From positions 1-22,819 of the forward strand of contig DATBBL010000270.1 in the NCBI GenBank assembly GCA_036271015.1: 22,819 bases of DNA, read 5' to 3'. The notes under the pieces are model-generated. The model saw only the letters and a program-made list of their open reading frames with translations. It did not search any database and was not told the origin of the DNA. Both the position numbers and the translations under genes were made by a program. This document shows positions 1 through 7,574 of the stretch, piece after piece (position 1 is the stretch's first letter; each line of letters opens with the position of its first letter). The stretch is from DASUAS01 sp036271015. Lineage in GTDB: Bacteria; Actinomycetota; Acidimicrobiia; IMCC26256; DASPTH01.

Positions 1-222
1 GCCGAGCGCGACGCCGCGATCCCCCCGAATCACACCGGGCCGGTTCCGTCGGGCGGGGTCGGCGGCACCCGCGCCGGGGTGAAGTGCCTGCACGCCCATT
101 ACGCGCACCTGCTCGCCGGCGGCGACGATCCGGTCGGTCGCTGGGTCGCGGAGCAGCTCGCGTCGGCCGACCGCCCGGAGCCCGAGTGGGCGACCCACGC
201 CCCACGCGGAGGGAGCGGGTGA
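1..222 (+). CDS. DUF501 family protein, C-terminal part (5' end outside window)
   Basis: An open frame runs from the first base to a TGA at 220-222, giving the last 73 residues of a protein. The stretch VKCLHAHYAHLLAGGDDPVG is the characteristic C-terminal signature of DUF501 proteins, whose biochemical role is unknown. In actinobacteria this gene typically sits between ftsB/divIC-like and ppx genes downstream of enolase. That order fits here, because its stop overlaps the GTG start of the Ppx/GppA gene (GTGA at 219-222), implying translational coupling. The N-terminus lies upstream of the window. I am confident of the family from the motif plus context, but not of any function. Confidence 0.85.
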   Translation, partial: AERDAAIPPNHTGPVPSGGVGGTRAGVKCLHAHYAHLLAGGDDPVGRWVAEQLASADRPEPEWATHAPRGGSG

Positions 223-1151
223 GTCGCGTCGCCGCGGTCGACATCGGGACGAACTCGGTGCGCCTGCTCGTCGCCGAGATCGACGGCGCGTCGCCGCGAG
301 ACGCGAAGCTCGTGCCCCTCGACCGGCGGATGCGCATCACCCGCCTCGGACAGGGCGTCGACCGGACCCGCGCGCTGGCGCCCGAAGCCATCGAGCGCAC
401 CGGCACCGTTCTGCGCGAGTACCGCGCCGCGCTCGACGAGCACGGGGTCACGCGGGTGCGCGCCAGCGCCACCAGCGCGGCGCGTGACGCCACGAACCGG
501 GAGGAGTTCTTCGCGGCCGCACACGACGCGCTCGGGGTCACGCCCGAGCTGCTGTCCGGTGAGGAAGAAGCGGCGCTGTCGTTCCTCGGTGCCACCGCCG
601 ACCTCGACGCGCCGGCGCCCTACCTCGTGGTCGACATCGGCGGGGGCTCGACCGAGTTCGTGCTCGGCACCGACGAGCCCGTCGGCCTGGTGTCGCTCGA
701 CATCGGGTGCGTGCGGATCACCGAGCAGTTCCTGCACTCCGACCCGCCGGCGCCCGAGGAGCTGTCCAACGCGGTTGCGGTCGTGCGCGACCTCGTGGCC
801 GATGTGCCGCGTGTGATCCCCGGCGCGGCCGAGGCGCCGACGCTGGTGGGACTGGCCGGGACGGTCACCACCGTCGCCGCCATCGAGCAGGGCCTCCCCG
901 AGTACGACCCGGAGAAGATCCACCACTTCGTGCTCACGCGCGACGCGGCCGAGGACGTCTTCCGCACCCTTGCCACCGAGTCGGCCGCGCAGCGGGCGCA
1001 CAACCCCGGCCTGGAGCCGGGTCGGGTCGACGTGATCGTCGGCGGGGCGGCGGTTCTCGTCGGGATCTTCCGGGTACTGGGGTTCGATGCGATGCTCGTC
1101 AGCGAGGCCGACATCCTCGACGGACTGGTGCGGAGCCAGGTCGCGAGATGA
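219..1151 (+). CDS. Ppx/GppA family exopolyphosphatase / pppGpp phosphatase, short form
   Basis: This is a member of the ASKHA-fold Ppx/GppA family, which hydrolyses terminal phosphates of polyphosphate and/or pppGpp in the cytosol. The protein of about 310 residues has the first phosphate-binding loop at 5-20 (AVDIGTNSVRLLVAE), the LLSGEEEA segment carrying the catalytic Glu near 111-118, and the second loop VVDIGGGSTEF near 137-147. A GGAAVLVGIF segment follows near the C-terminus. It lacks the C-terminal HD-like domain of the long enterobacterial enzymes, as is usual for the short actinobacterial Ppx1/Ppx2 type. I chose the GTG at 219 over the upstream ATG at 84 because it overlaps the preceding stop and begins the family N-terminus directly. 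Substrate preference between polyP and pppGpp cannot be told from sequence alone. Confidence 0.93.
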   Translation: MSRVAAVDIGTNSVRLLVAEIDGASPRDAKLVPLDRRMRITRLGQGVDRTRALAPEAIERTGTVLREYRAALDEHGVTRVRASATSAARDATNREEFFAAAHDALGVTPELLSGEEEAALSFLGATADLDAPAPYLVVDIGGGSTEFVLGTDEPVGLVSLDIGCVRITEQFLHSDPPAPEELSNAVAVVRDLVADVPRVIPGAAEAPTLVGLAGTVTTVAAIEQGLPEYDPEKIHHFVLTRDAAEDVFRTLATESAAQRAHNPGLEPGRVDVIVGGAAVLVGIFRVLGFDAMLVSEADILDGLVRSQVAR

Positions 1152-1277
1152 AGCGGCGGCCCAGTGTGACCTCCGTCGCCCGCTGACCCCGCGGAAACAC
1201 GCCGTTCACGCGGAATTGCCCGTCGGGAACCCGAAAATCCCCCAACTCGTTGTCCGTTTGTGCCGAGAATACGGGTC

Positions 1278-1643
1278 ATGGATCTGACGGAGTTCACCGA
1301 CGGCCTCCGCCACCTCTCGGTGGACGACATCCATCGCGTCGCGAGGTCACTCGCGGATGACACCGTCGGCGACGAGGTCGACGCCTGGCACGCGACCATC
1401 GCCATCGACCGCGCCCTCCGTCACTCCCACCGCACCCGCCAGGCCGGACGCGCCGCATGGGACGCCGCGCAGACCGTGCAACGCACCGCCGAGGAGCAGG
1501 ACATGGAGCTGCCGGACGTCGACGTCACCCACGTCGCGCGCGCGGCAGCCGAGATCGCGCGCGGCCTCGTCGCCGGCGACGACGTCGCGGCCGAGGTGCA
1601 GCACCTCCTGCAGCACTGGTTCCCCGTCTTCGTGCGTCTCTGA
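1278..1643 (+). CDS. Small conserved-looking hypothetical protein
   Basis: This 121-residue, mostly helical, soluble protein starts MDLTEFTDGLRHLSVDD and ends in a hydrophobic tail (HWFPVFVRL). It has no signal peptide, membrane segment or recognisable catalytic motif. Codon use is strongly GC-biased at third positions, as in its neighbours, which supports real coding. The ATG at 1278 is preferred over an in-frame GTG at 1260 because a GAGAAT hexamer lies 7 nt upstream and could act as a -10 for a leaderless transcript; that hexamer is off consensus. I do not recognise the family. It may be an actinobacterial lineage-specific protein. Confidence 0.7.
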   Translation: MDLTEFTDGLRHLSVDDIHRVARSLADDTVGDEVDAWHATIAIDRALRHSHRTRQAGRAAWDAAQTVQRTAEEQDMELPDVDVTHVARAAAEIARGLVAGDDVAAEVQHLLQHWFPVFVRL

Positions 1644-1675
1644 CCAGACCGGGACCCGCCTGGCCGGGGTGGACG

Positions 1676-1681
1676 TAGGCT
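1676..1681 (+). promoter_or_regulatory. -10 box (TAGGCT) for leaderless aminotransferase mRNA
   Basis: A TANNNT hexamer is followed by exactly 6 nt and then the ATG at 1688, with no Shine-Dalgarno sequence between them. This is the layout of actinobacterial leaderless genes, in which transcription starts at the A of the start codon. The same 6-nt spacing recurs before other genes in the window. Confidence 0.55.
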
Positions 1682-1687
1682 CCGCGC

Positions 1688-2785
1688 ATGCCGATCACCG
1701 ACCGTCTGCTGCTCGGTCCCGGACCGTCGAACCCGTACCCCGAGGCCGTTGCCGCGCTCGGACGCCCGATGCTCGGGCACATGGACCCCGAGTTCCTGGG
1801 GATCATGGACGAGACCATGGCGCGCCTGCGCACCGTCTTCCGCACCACCAACGCACTGACGTTCCCGGTGAGCGGCACCGGGTCGGCGGGGATGGAAGCG
1901 TGCTTCGTCAACCTGCTCGAGGCGGGTGACACCGCGATCGTCGGCGCCAACGGCGTGTTCGGCGACCGCATGTGCGAGGTGGCACGCCGATGTGGCGCCG
2001 ACGTGGTGCGCATCGAGGAGGAGTGGGGGCAGCCACTCGATCCCCAGCGCCTGCTCGACGCCCACCGCGAGCACCTCGACGCCCGTCTCGTCGCCGTCGT
2101 GCACGCCGAGACGTCGACCGGCGTCGAGAACGACATCGCGCCGCTCGCCGCGTTGCGCGACACCGACACCCTGTTGGTCGTCGACACGGTGACGTCACTG
2201 GGCGGGATCCCCGTGGAGATCGACGAGTGGGGCGTCGACGCCGGCTACTCGGGCACGCAGAAGTGCCTCGGCGTGCCGCCCGGGCTGTCGCCGGTCACGT
2301 TCTCACCGCGGGCGGTCGATCGGGTGCAGACGCGCGCGCTGCCTCCCCAGTCGTGGTACCTCGACGTGTCGCTCATCGCCAACTACGTCGACGGCGCCAG
2401 CCGCGTCTACCACCACACCGCGCCGGTCTCGATGGTGCTGGCGCTGCACGCGGCGCTCGGCGCCGTGCTCGACGAGGGGTTGGAGGCGGCCTGGGCTCGC
2501 CACCGCGCGGTCGGCGCCCGTCTCCAGGGCGCCCTGCCCGAGCTCGGCTTCGGGCTCGTACCGCCGGAAGGACATCGCCTCCCCGAGCTCACCACCGCCT
2601 GGCTCCCGGATGGTGCCGACGACGCCACGCTGCGCAAGGAGCTGCTCGGCACCTACGGGATCGAGGTGGGCGGCGGGCTCGGCCCCTTCGCCGGTCGGGC
2701 CTGGCGCATCGGCCTCATGGGCCACTCGGCGCGCGAGCGGTCGGTCACGACCCTGCTGGGCGCGCTGCACGAGCTGCTGGGCTGA
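1688..2785 (+). CDS. Class V PLP aminotransferase, alanine-glyoxylate / serine-pyruvate type
   Basis: This 365-residue cytosolic PLP enzyme transfers an amino group between small amino and keto acids, most likely alanine or serine to glyoxylate or pyruvate. GPGPSN at 10-15 is the family N-terminal substrate loop. SGTGSAGME (62-70) is the phosphate-binding turn, D166 in VVDTVTS should contact the pyridine nitrogen, and K192 in SGTQKCLG is the Schiff-base lysine. WRIGLMG near the C-terminus carries the substrate-carboxylate Arg. The length is normal for the family. The start is fixed by the leaderless -10 box 6 nt upstream. It stands alone between a small unknown gene and the convergent orn gene. 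The exact substrate pair is not predictable here. Confidence 0.93.
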   Translation: MPITDRLLLGPGPSNPYPEAVAALGRPMLGHMDPEFLGIMDETMARLRTVFRTTNALTFPVSGTGSAGMEACFVNLLEAGDTAIVGANGVFGDRMCEVARRCGADVVRIEEEWGQPLDPQRLLDAHREHLDARLVAVVHAETSTGVENDIAPLAALRDTDTLLVVDTVTSLGGIPVEIDEWGVDAGYSGTQKCLGVPPGLSPVTFSPRAVDRVQTRALPPQSWYLDVSLIANYVDGASRVYHHTAPVSMVLALHAALGAVLDEGLEAAWARHRAVGARLQGALPELGFGLVPPEGHRLPELTTAWLPDGADDATLRKELLGTYGIEVGGGLGPFAGRAWRIGLMGHSARERSVTTLLGALHELLG

Positions 2786-2791
2786 GCCGCC

Positions 2792-2888
2792 CTCGCACGG
2801 TCGACTTCGCGGCGCCGTCCCGCCCTCCGGGCACGGCTCCGCTCCGTCTCCTCGCACGGTCGACTTCGCAGCTTCGCTCCGTCTCCTC
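2792..2888. repeat. Short interspersed direct repeats in a convergent intergenic gap
   Basis: The 19-mer ctcgcacggtcgacttcgc occurs identically at 2792-2810 and 2851-2869. A second unit, cgctccgtctcctc, occurs at 2840-2853 and 2875-2888, the first copy overlapping the second 19-mer. The array fills most of the 125 bp between the convergent aminotransferase and oligoribonuclease genes. The pattern looks like a small extragenic repeat family rather than coding DNA. Function is unknown. Confidence 0.7.
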
Positions 2889-2904
2889 CGGCCGTCCGGG
2901 CCGG
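2888..2904 (-). terminator. Possible orn terminator hairpin, no U-tract
   Basis: CCGGCC at 2888-2893 and GGCCGG at 2899-2904 can form a 6-bp GC stem with a 5-nt loop, 6 nt downstream of the orn stop codon on the minus strand. No T-run follows, so it would be a U-less actinobacterial terminator at best. Confidence 0.35.
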
Positions 2905-2910
2905 CGCGCT

Positions 2911-3492
2911 TCATTTCGTGTCGGGCGCGCGCAGCATGTGCTCGCGGTAGTAGCCCATCTCGGCGATCGACTCGAGCACGTCGGCCAGTGCCCGGTGCGT
3001 CTCGGCCTTGTGCGGACGCTTCTGGTACACCTCGGGGTACCAGCGGCGGCAGAGCTCCTTGAAGCTCGACACGTCGATGCTGCGGTAGTGGAGGTAGCGG
3101 TCAAGCTCGGGGAGCTGCTGGTCGAGGAACCGGCGGTCGACGCCGATCGAATTCCCGCACATCGGCGCGACGCCGGGTTCGGGCACGTGGCGGCGGATGT
3201 ACGCGAGGGCTTGGGCGCCGGCGTCGGCGAGCGAGGTGGTCGACGCCTCGATCTCGGGGATCAGGCCGGACTTCGTGTGCATCTTCCGCACGAAGTCGTC
3301 CATCTCGGCGAGCGCCTCGGGTGGCTGGTGCACGATGACGTCGATGCCCTCGTCGAGCGGCGTGAGCTCGCCGTCGGTGACCAGCGCCGCGACCTCCACG
3401 ATCACGTGGCGGCTGAGGTCGAGGCCGGTCATCTCCAGGTCGAGCCAGACCAGCCGGTCATCGCTCCCGTTGGCGGTTTCGTTCGTGGGCAC
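2911..3492 (-). CDS. orn: Oligoribonuclease (DEDDh 3'-5' exoribonuclease)
   Basis: The 193-residue cytosolic enzyme degrades 2-5 nt RNAs, including pGpG, to mononucleotides. All DEDDh signatures are visible: D18 and E20 in LVWLDLEMTGLD, D119 in MCGNSIGVDRRFLDQ, and H166 with D171 in KAETHRALAD. Length matches the usual 180-205 residues. The GTG at 3492 was chosen because it lies 6 nt behind a TACCCT -10 box and begins just before the first catalytic motif; longer in-frame extensions run into the divergent acetyltransferase gene. It is divergent from that gene with only 30 bp between start codons. The family assignment is very secure. Confidence 0.96.
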   Translation of the reverse strand: MPTNETANGSDDRLVWLDLEMTGLDLSRHVIVEVAALVTDGELTPLDEGIDVIVHQPPEALAEMDDFVRKMHTKSGLIPEIEASTTSLADAGAQALAYIRRHVPEPGVAPMCGNSIGVDRRFLDQQLPELDRYLHYRSIDVSSFKELCRRWYPEVYQKRPHKAETHRALADVLESIAEMGYYREHMLRAPDTK

Positions 3493-3498
3493 CGGGTC

Positions 3499-3504
3499 AG
3501 GGTA
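3499..3504 (-). promoter_or_regulatory. -10 box (TACCCT) for leaderless orn mRNA
   Basis: On the minus strand TACCCT is followed by 6 nt (GACCCG) and then the GTG start of orn. It lies in the 30-bp gap between two divergent start codons and is only 5 bp away from the -10 box of the opposite gene, so polymerase binding at the two promoters should exclude each other. Confidence 0.55.
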
Positions 3505-3509
3505 ATGAA

Positions 3510-3515
3510 TATCCT
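3510..3515 (+). promoter_or_regulatory. -10 box (TATCCT) for leaderless acetyltransferase mRNA
   Basis: TATCCT is followed by 7 nt and the ATG at 3523, with no Shine-Dalgarno sequence. This supports 3523 over the earlier in-frame ATG at 3505, which lies upstream of the box. Confidence 0.5.
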
Positions 3516-3522
3516 TCGCGCA

Positions 3523-4131
3523 ATGAGAGGACGTCGCGAGTCTGCGCTCGTCGGCCCGCGCGTGATGCTGCGGCCACTGGAGGCGCGCGACCACGACGCC
3601 TGGCGCGAGATCCGCACCCGTAGCCGCGAGTGGCTCGAGCAGTGGGAGCCGCTTCCGGAACCGGGCACTCGTGACCCCACCGTCGACCGCGAGGCGTTCC
3701 GCGCCCGCTGTGGCGCGTGGGAGCGCCAACGCCAGTTCGACACCGCGTACGGCTTCGGCACGTTCCTACGCGACGGCACGCTCGTGGGCGAGGTGAGCCT
3801 CGGGAGTGTGCTGCGCGGGCCGTTCCAGTCGTGCTTCATCGGCTACTGGATCGACGAGCGCTACGCGGGCTGCGGCTACACGCCCGACGCGGTGGCGATC
3901 GTGCTCCGCTACGGCTTCGAGGAGCTGGGCCTGCACCGCATGGAGGCCGCGATCGTGCCCCGCAACGCCAAGAGCCGTCGGGTGGCGGGCAAGCTCGGCC
4001 TCCGCGACGAGGGCACCGCCACGCGGTTCCTGCAGATCCAGGGAGTGTGGGAGGACCACGTCCGCTACGCGATCACGCGCGAGGAGTGGGACGAGCGCCG
4101 CGACGAGTTCGAGGCGCGGTTCTTCTCGTAG
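3523..4131 (+). CDS. GNAT acetyltransferase, RimJ/RimL type
   Basis: This 202-residue cytosolic acetyl-CoA-dependent N-acetyltransferase belongs to the RimJ/RimL (ribosomal-protein N-terminal acetylation) subgroup. VMLRPLEARDHDAW at 14-27 is the typical N-terminal strand-helix. RYAGCGYTPDA at 113-123 matches the acetyl-CoA pyrophosphate-binding motif A, and LHRMEAAIVPRNAKSRRVAG at 137-156 is the following strand plus the asparagine-containing helix of the family. FIGYWI sits in the central sheet. The start at 3523 is set by a -10 box 7 nt upstream; 3505 is an alternative. Its substrate could be a ribosomal protein, another protein N-terminus or a small amine; nothing here decides. Confidence 0.88.
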   Translation: MRGRRESALVGPRVMLRPLEARDHDAWREIRTRSREWLEQWEPLPEPGTRDPTVDREAFRARCGAWERQRQFDTAYGFGTFLRDGTLVGEVSLGSVLRGPFQSCFIGYWIDERYAGCGYTPDAVAIVLRYGFEELGLHRMEAAIVPRNAKSRRVAGKLGLRDEGTATRFLQIQGVWEDHVRYAITREEWDERRDEFEARFFS

Positions 4132-4152
4132 GGCGGCGTCACGGAGGCCGCC
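4132..4152 (+). terminator. Possible terminator hairpin after the acetyltransferase gene
   Basis: GGCGGC (4132-4137) and GCCGCC (4147-4152) form a 6-bp stem with a 9-nt loop immediately after the TAG stop, in the 41-bp gap between two convergent genes. No U-tract follows. Confidence 0.35.
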
Positions 4153-4172
4153 TCGGACCGCACCGGACCGGG

Positions 4173-5207
4173 TCAGGCGTCGGGTTGCACCACCGCGCGC
4201 GAGTTGCGGAAGAAGTGCTCGACCTCGCGCTCGTACTCGTAGGCGGGCGGTGGGCCGACGACGCGCTCGAGCCGTCGGGCGCGCGCGAAGGCCTCGACCG
4301 TCTCCGGCGTGGTGAAGCGGTACTCGAACCCGGTGGCGACGAACGCCTCGGTGTCGACCGCTCGGCCGTAGCGGAGGAGGCGCAACACCTCGGGTGGTAT
4401 GTCGACGATGCGCAACAACCGCATCGGCGTGGCCGCGCTGCCCGTGAGCAGCGGGGGCATCGCCAGGCGCCGCCGGTCGACCAGGCGGCACGCTTCGCCC
4501 CACGTGATGGTGCCGGGTCCGGCCACGTTGAAGGTGCCCGTCCTGCCGGCGACGACCGCGTGCTCGAGGGCGCGGGTGACGTCGTCCTCGTGCACGAACT
4601 GGAGCCGGGGATCGAAGCCGAAGACCTCGGGCACCGCGGGCAGCCGAAGCATGCGGGAGAAGACGGTGGTCACGTCGTCGCCCAACACGTTGGCGAACCG
4701 CAACGAGGTCACCGAGATCTCGGGGTGGTCCTCGGCGAAGTCGGCGACCAGCGCGTCGACCTCGAGCAACGACCGCTCGACCGCCGTCGTCGGTGGCCGG
4801 GTGCGCCGGGTGGTCTCGCGGAAGAAGTAGGGGTCTTCGAAGTTCGACCCGTAGACCAGGGTCGAGGTCTTGAGCACCACCGAGCGCACCGAGCCTCCGT
4901 CACCCGCGGCGGCGGCGAGGAGGTTCATGGTGCCGATGACGTTCACGTCGTGCAGCCGCCGGGCGGCGACGCTCGTGGAGTCGACCTCGAGGTGGGTGTG
5001 GAGCACGGTGTCGACCTGGGTGGCGCGCACCATCCGTCGCAGGATGCCGTACGACGCGTCGGCCTTCACGAACTCGGTGCGCGTCAGGGGGAGGCGGGGC
5101 TCACGGGTGTCGACGCCGACGACCAGCTCCACGTCGGGACGCTGCTCGAGGCGCTGCGCGATGCGGCTGCCCCAGAAGGTGCCCAGCCCGGTGACGAGGA
5201 CGCGCAC
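4173..5207 (-). CDS. Extended-SDR, NAD-dependent epimerase/dehydratase-like, catalytic YxxxK not found
   Basis: The 344-residue protein has a Rossmann fold with the glycine motif VTGLGTFWGSRIAQRL at 5-20, an acidic residue ending strand 2 (GVDTREP, 31-37) that favours NAD(H), DVNVIGTMNLLAAA at 87-100, and KTSTLVYGSN at 113-122. In extended SDRs a YxxxK dyad should follow some 25 residues later. The aligned segment reads TTAVERSLLEVDALV (140-154) and has neither Tyr nor Lys, so ordinary epimerase chemistry is doubtful. The GTG start is 7 nt after the stop of the upstream acyltransferase gene, so the two are probably co-transcribed. A GalE2-like/acyltransferase pair also occurs in mycobacteria (Rv0501/Rv0502, from memory). 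Function is unknown. Confidence 0.85.
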   Translation of the reverse strand: MRVLVTGLGTFWGSRIAQRLEQRPDVELVVGVDTREPRLPLTRTEFVKADASYGILRRMVRATQVDTVLHTHLEVDSTSVAARRLHDVNVIGTMNLLAAAAGDGGSVRSVVLKTSTLVYGSNFEDPYFFRETTRRTRPPTTAVERSLLEVDALVADFAEDHPEISVTSLRFANVLGDDVTTVFSRMLRLPAVPEVFGFDPRLQFVHEDDVTRALEHAVVAGRTGTFNVAGPGTITWGEACRLVDRRRLAMPPLLTGSAATPMRLLRIVDIPPEVLRLLRYGRAVDTEAFVATGFEYRFTTPETVEAFARARRLERVVGPPPAYEYEREVEHFFRNSRAVVQPDA

Positions 5208-5214
5208 GCCGCGG

Positions 5215-6114
5215 TCAGCCGCGCCACACGCTGCGCCGGGTGCGCAGCAGGTCGTCGACCTCGGACTGGATGAGTGCCCGAATGCGCTCGGCCTCCTCCA
5301 TGACGACGCCGCGGTTGTAGCGGGGGAGACCGGGCTCGACCGCGAAGGTGATCGGCGGGAGCACGCGGATGCGGAACTTCGCCGGCAGCGGCACCACGTA
5401 GCCGAGCACCGGTCCGTACACGAACTGGTTGGCGGTCACCGGGAAGTAGGGGATGTGCAGGAGCTTGGCCAGCCGCGCGCTCTTCCAGACGATCGGCATG
5501 GCCTCCTCGTTGCCGACGATCGCCAGCGGCACGATCGGTACGCCGGCGCGCATGGCGATCTCGACGAAGCCGCCCCGCCCGAAGCGACGGAGCTGGTACC
5601 GGTCGCGGGCGAGCTTGCCGGTGGCCTTGGTGCCCTCGGGGAACACCAGCACGAGCTGCTGGTCGTCGTGGAGCAGCCGGTACGCGTTGTCCGGGTGGGC
5701 GGCCACGCCGCCGGCGCGTGACCAGAGGGTGCCGATGACGGGCAGGGCGCGGAAGAGGTTCTCGGCCAGCCCGTACACCGGGCGCAGGAGCTCGGTCTCG
5801 ATGCCGTGCATCACCACCGGCGCGTCCGACGGGATGGCGCCCCCGTGGTTGCCCACCAGCAGCGCGCCGCCGTCGAGGGGCACGTGCTCGAGCCCCTCCC
5901 ATTCGGCCCGCAACCAGTAGCGGTACACGGGGTCGTAGAGGGCGCGGGCCAGTGCTCGCACCCGTTCGCTGCGACCCCACGGGTCGACGCGCAGGAAGTC
6001 GTCGAGCAGGAGGTCGTCGTCGTCGCCCGGCGCGACTTCGGCTCCGGGGTCCGGTGGCTCCGGGTCGTCGGGCTCGGAGTCGACGAGACGCAGCGGCGGG
6101 TGGGACGCGGGCAT
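5215..6114 (-). CDS. Lysophospholipid / glycerol acyltransferase family protein
   Basis: This 299-residue PlsC-like acyltransferase should transfer an acyl group from acyl-CoA or acyl-ACP to a lysophospholipid or related alcohol at the membrane face. The first block, VGNHGGAIPSDAPV at 87-100, holds the catalytic His90, and Asp97 at H-x6-D spacing, which is looser than the canonical H-x4-D. LVFPEGTKATGK at 155-166 is the phosphate/glycerol-binding block III, and VPIVPLAIVGNEE at 192-204 is block IV. Residues 12-46 are acidic and probably disordered. The ATG at 6114 was chosen because upstream extension is Arg-rich shadow sequence. It is downstream of a MATE gene (49-bp gap) and 7 nt ahead of the SDR gene, a likely lipid-modification unit. 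Confidence 0.88.
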   Translation of the reverse strand: MPASHPPLRLVDSEPDDPEPPDPGAEVAPGDDDDLLLDDFLRVDPWGRSERVRALARALYDPVYRYWLRAEWEGLEHVPLDGGALLVGNHGGAIPSDAPVVMHGIETELLRPVYGLAENLFRALPVIGTLWSRAGGVAAHPDNAYRLLHDDQQLVLVFPEGTKATGKLARDRYQLRRFGRGGFVEIAMRAGVPIVPLAIVGNEEAMPIVWKSARLAKLLHIPYFPVTANQFVYGPVLGYVVPLPAKFRIRVLPPITFAVEPGLPRYNRGVVMEEAERIRALIQSEVDDLLRTRRSVWRG

Positions 6115-6163
6115 CCGCCCAGGAAAGCCGTTCCGGCCCCCGTCCGCAAGGGTCGCCTCGGCG

Positions 6164-7516
6164 TCATGGCGTGGGCGACGCGCCCGCGATCTCCCAGCGC
6201 GTGGTGCGGAAGCGGCCGACCATGCCCACGAATCGGGCCAGCATCCAGAGTGCGAGCGCACCCCAGAGCCAGAGCAGGCCGCCGTCGAGTACCGCGACCA
6301 GTAAGGCCGCAGGGAGGTACACGCCCACCGTCGCCACCAGCATCGCCAGCGCGAGGTACCCGGCGTCGCCGGCGCCGATGAGCACGCCGTCGAGCACGAA
6401 GACGACCGCAGCGACGGGCTGCAGCGCGGCGACGATCCAGAGCACCTCGAGCGTCAGGTGGCGGACGCCGACGTCGGAGGTGAACACGCCCGCCAGCCAC
6501 GGGCGCGCGACCACGACCGCGAGGCCGAAGAGCACGCCGACGCCGATGCCGAGCTCGATGAGCCGGCGCCCGACGGCGCGGGCGTCGTGCACGCTGGTCG
6601 CGCCGAGGAAGCGCCCGACCATGGCCTGGCCTGCGATCGCCAGCGCGTCGAGCGCGAGCGCGAGGAACAGCAGCACCTGCATGCAGATCTGGTGCGCGGC
6701 CACCGCGTCGTCGCTGATGCGCGAGGCGATCGCGGTGGCGGTCAGCAGCGCCACGATGAGCGAGGCGGTGCGGACCACCAGGCGGCTGCCGACGCGCGCG
6801 TTGGCGCGGATGCCCTCCGGCCGCGGCCGCACCGACGCGCCCTCGCGCCGGACCGCGCGGGCGACGATCACGACGTACGCGAGCGCGGCGCCGTACTGCG
6901 CGATCACCGTGCCCCACGCCGAGCCCGCGATCCCCTGATCGAGCCCGTACACGAGCAGCAGCTCGAGCAGGAGGTTCAGCACGTTGGCCGTCACCGCGAT
7001 CACGAGGGTCGTGCTCGTGTCCTGCATGCCGCGCAGGTAGCCGGCGCCCGCCAGCGCGAGCAGGAGCGCGGGCGCGCCGAGGATGCTGATGCGGAGGTAG
7101 GTGACCGCGAACGGGGCGACGTTCGTGGACGCGCCCATGATGTCGGCGATCTGTGGTGCCAGCGCCAGGCCGACGACGGTGAGGACCACGCCCAGCCCGA
7201 CCGCCAGCCAGCAGCCGTCGGCGCCACTCGCGGCAGCCGCGCGCCGGCGCCCGGCGCCGAGCTGCCGGGCGACCCCCGCGGTCGTGGAGTAGGCGAGGAA
7301 GTTGAACACGCTGAACGCCGCGCTCAGGACCGCCCCCGCCACCGCCAGGCCGGCCAGCGGGCGGGTGCCGAGGTGCCCGACGATGGCGGTGTCGGCGAGC
7401 AGGTACAGGGGCTCGGCGATGAGCGCGCCCAGGGCGGGCACGGCCAGCCGGGCGATCTCCCGGTCGTAGCGCCGGCCCCCTCCTGCTCGATCCACTGGTG
7501 CGTCATAGTGACGCAC
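6164..7516 (-). CDS. MATE family efflux transporter (DinF-like)
   Basis: The 450-residue polytopic inner-membrane protein should have about 12 TM helices in two six-helix halves and export organic cations, drugs or metabolites in exchange for Na+ or H+. The N-terminal segment LAVPALGALIAEPLYLLADTAIVGHLG-type helix 1, the AYSTTAGVARQLGAGRR loop and AHQICMQVLLFLALALDALA are diagnostic for MATE/DinF proteins. The GTG at 7516 gives the full N-terminus. A second GTG at 7495 has a TATGAC box 6 nt upstream and is an equally possible leaderless start. Codon 405 is TTA, the only in-frame TTA I found in the window's genes, so translation depends on tRNA-Leu(UAA). The gene is likely transcribed with the acyltransferase and SDR genes. 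Confidence 0.93.
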   Translation of the reverse strand: MRHYDAPVDRAGGGRRYDREIARLAVPALGALIAEPLYLLADTAIVGHLGTRPLAGLAVAGAVLSAAFSVFNFLAYSTTAGVARQLGAGRRRAAAASGADGCWLAVGLGVVLTVVGLALAPQIADIMGASTNVAPFAVTYLRISILGAPALLLALAGAGYLRGMQDTSTTLVIAVTANVLNLLLELLLVYGLDQGIAGSAWGTVIAQYGAALAYVVIVARAVRREGASVRPRPEGIRANARVGSRLVVRTASLIVALLTATAIASRISDDAVAAHQICMQVLLFLALALDALAIAGQAMVGRFLGATSVHDARAVGRRLIELGIGVGVLFGLAVVVARPWLAGVFTSDVGVRHLTLEVLWIVAALQPVAAVVFVLDGVLIGAGDAGYLALAMLVATVGVYLPAALLVAVLDGGLLWLWGALALWMLARFVGMVGRFRTTRWEIAGASPTP

Positions 7517-7574
7517 GAACGGCGCCGGCCGCGGGGCATTCGGGCCGGGGGATTAACTGTCGTACCCCGGCGCG

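Noticed and set aside
1972..3522. Very long plus-strand open frame upstream of the acetyltransferase
   Set aside because: Arg/Ala/Pro-rich shadow of the aminotransferase and orn genes caused by high GC; only the part from 3523 has family motifs.
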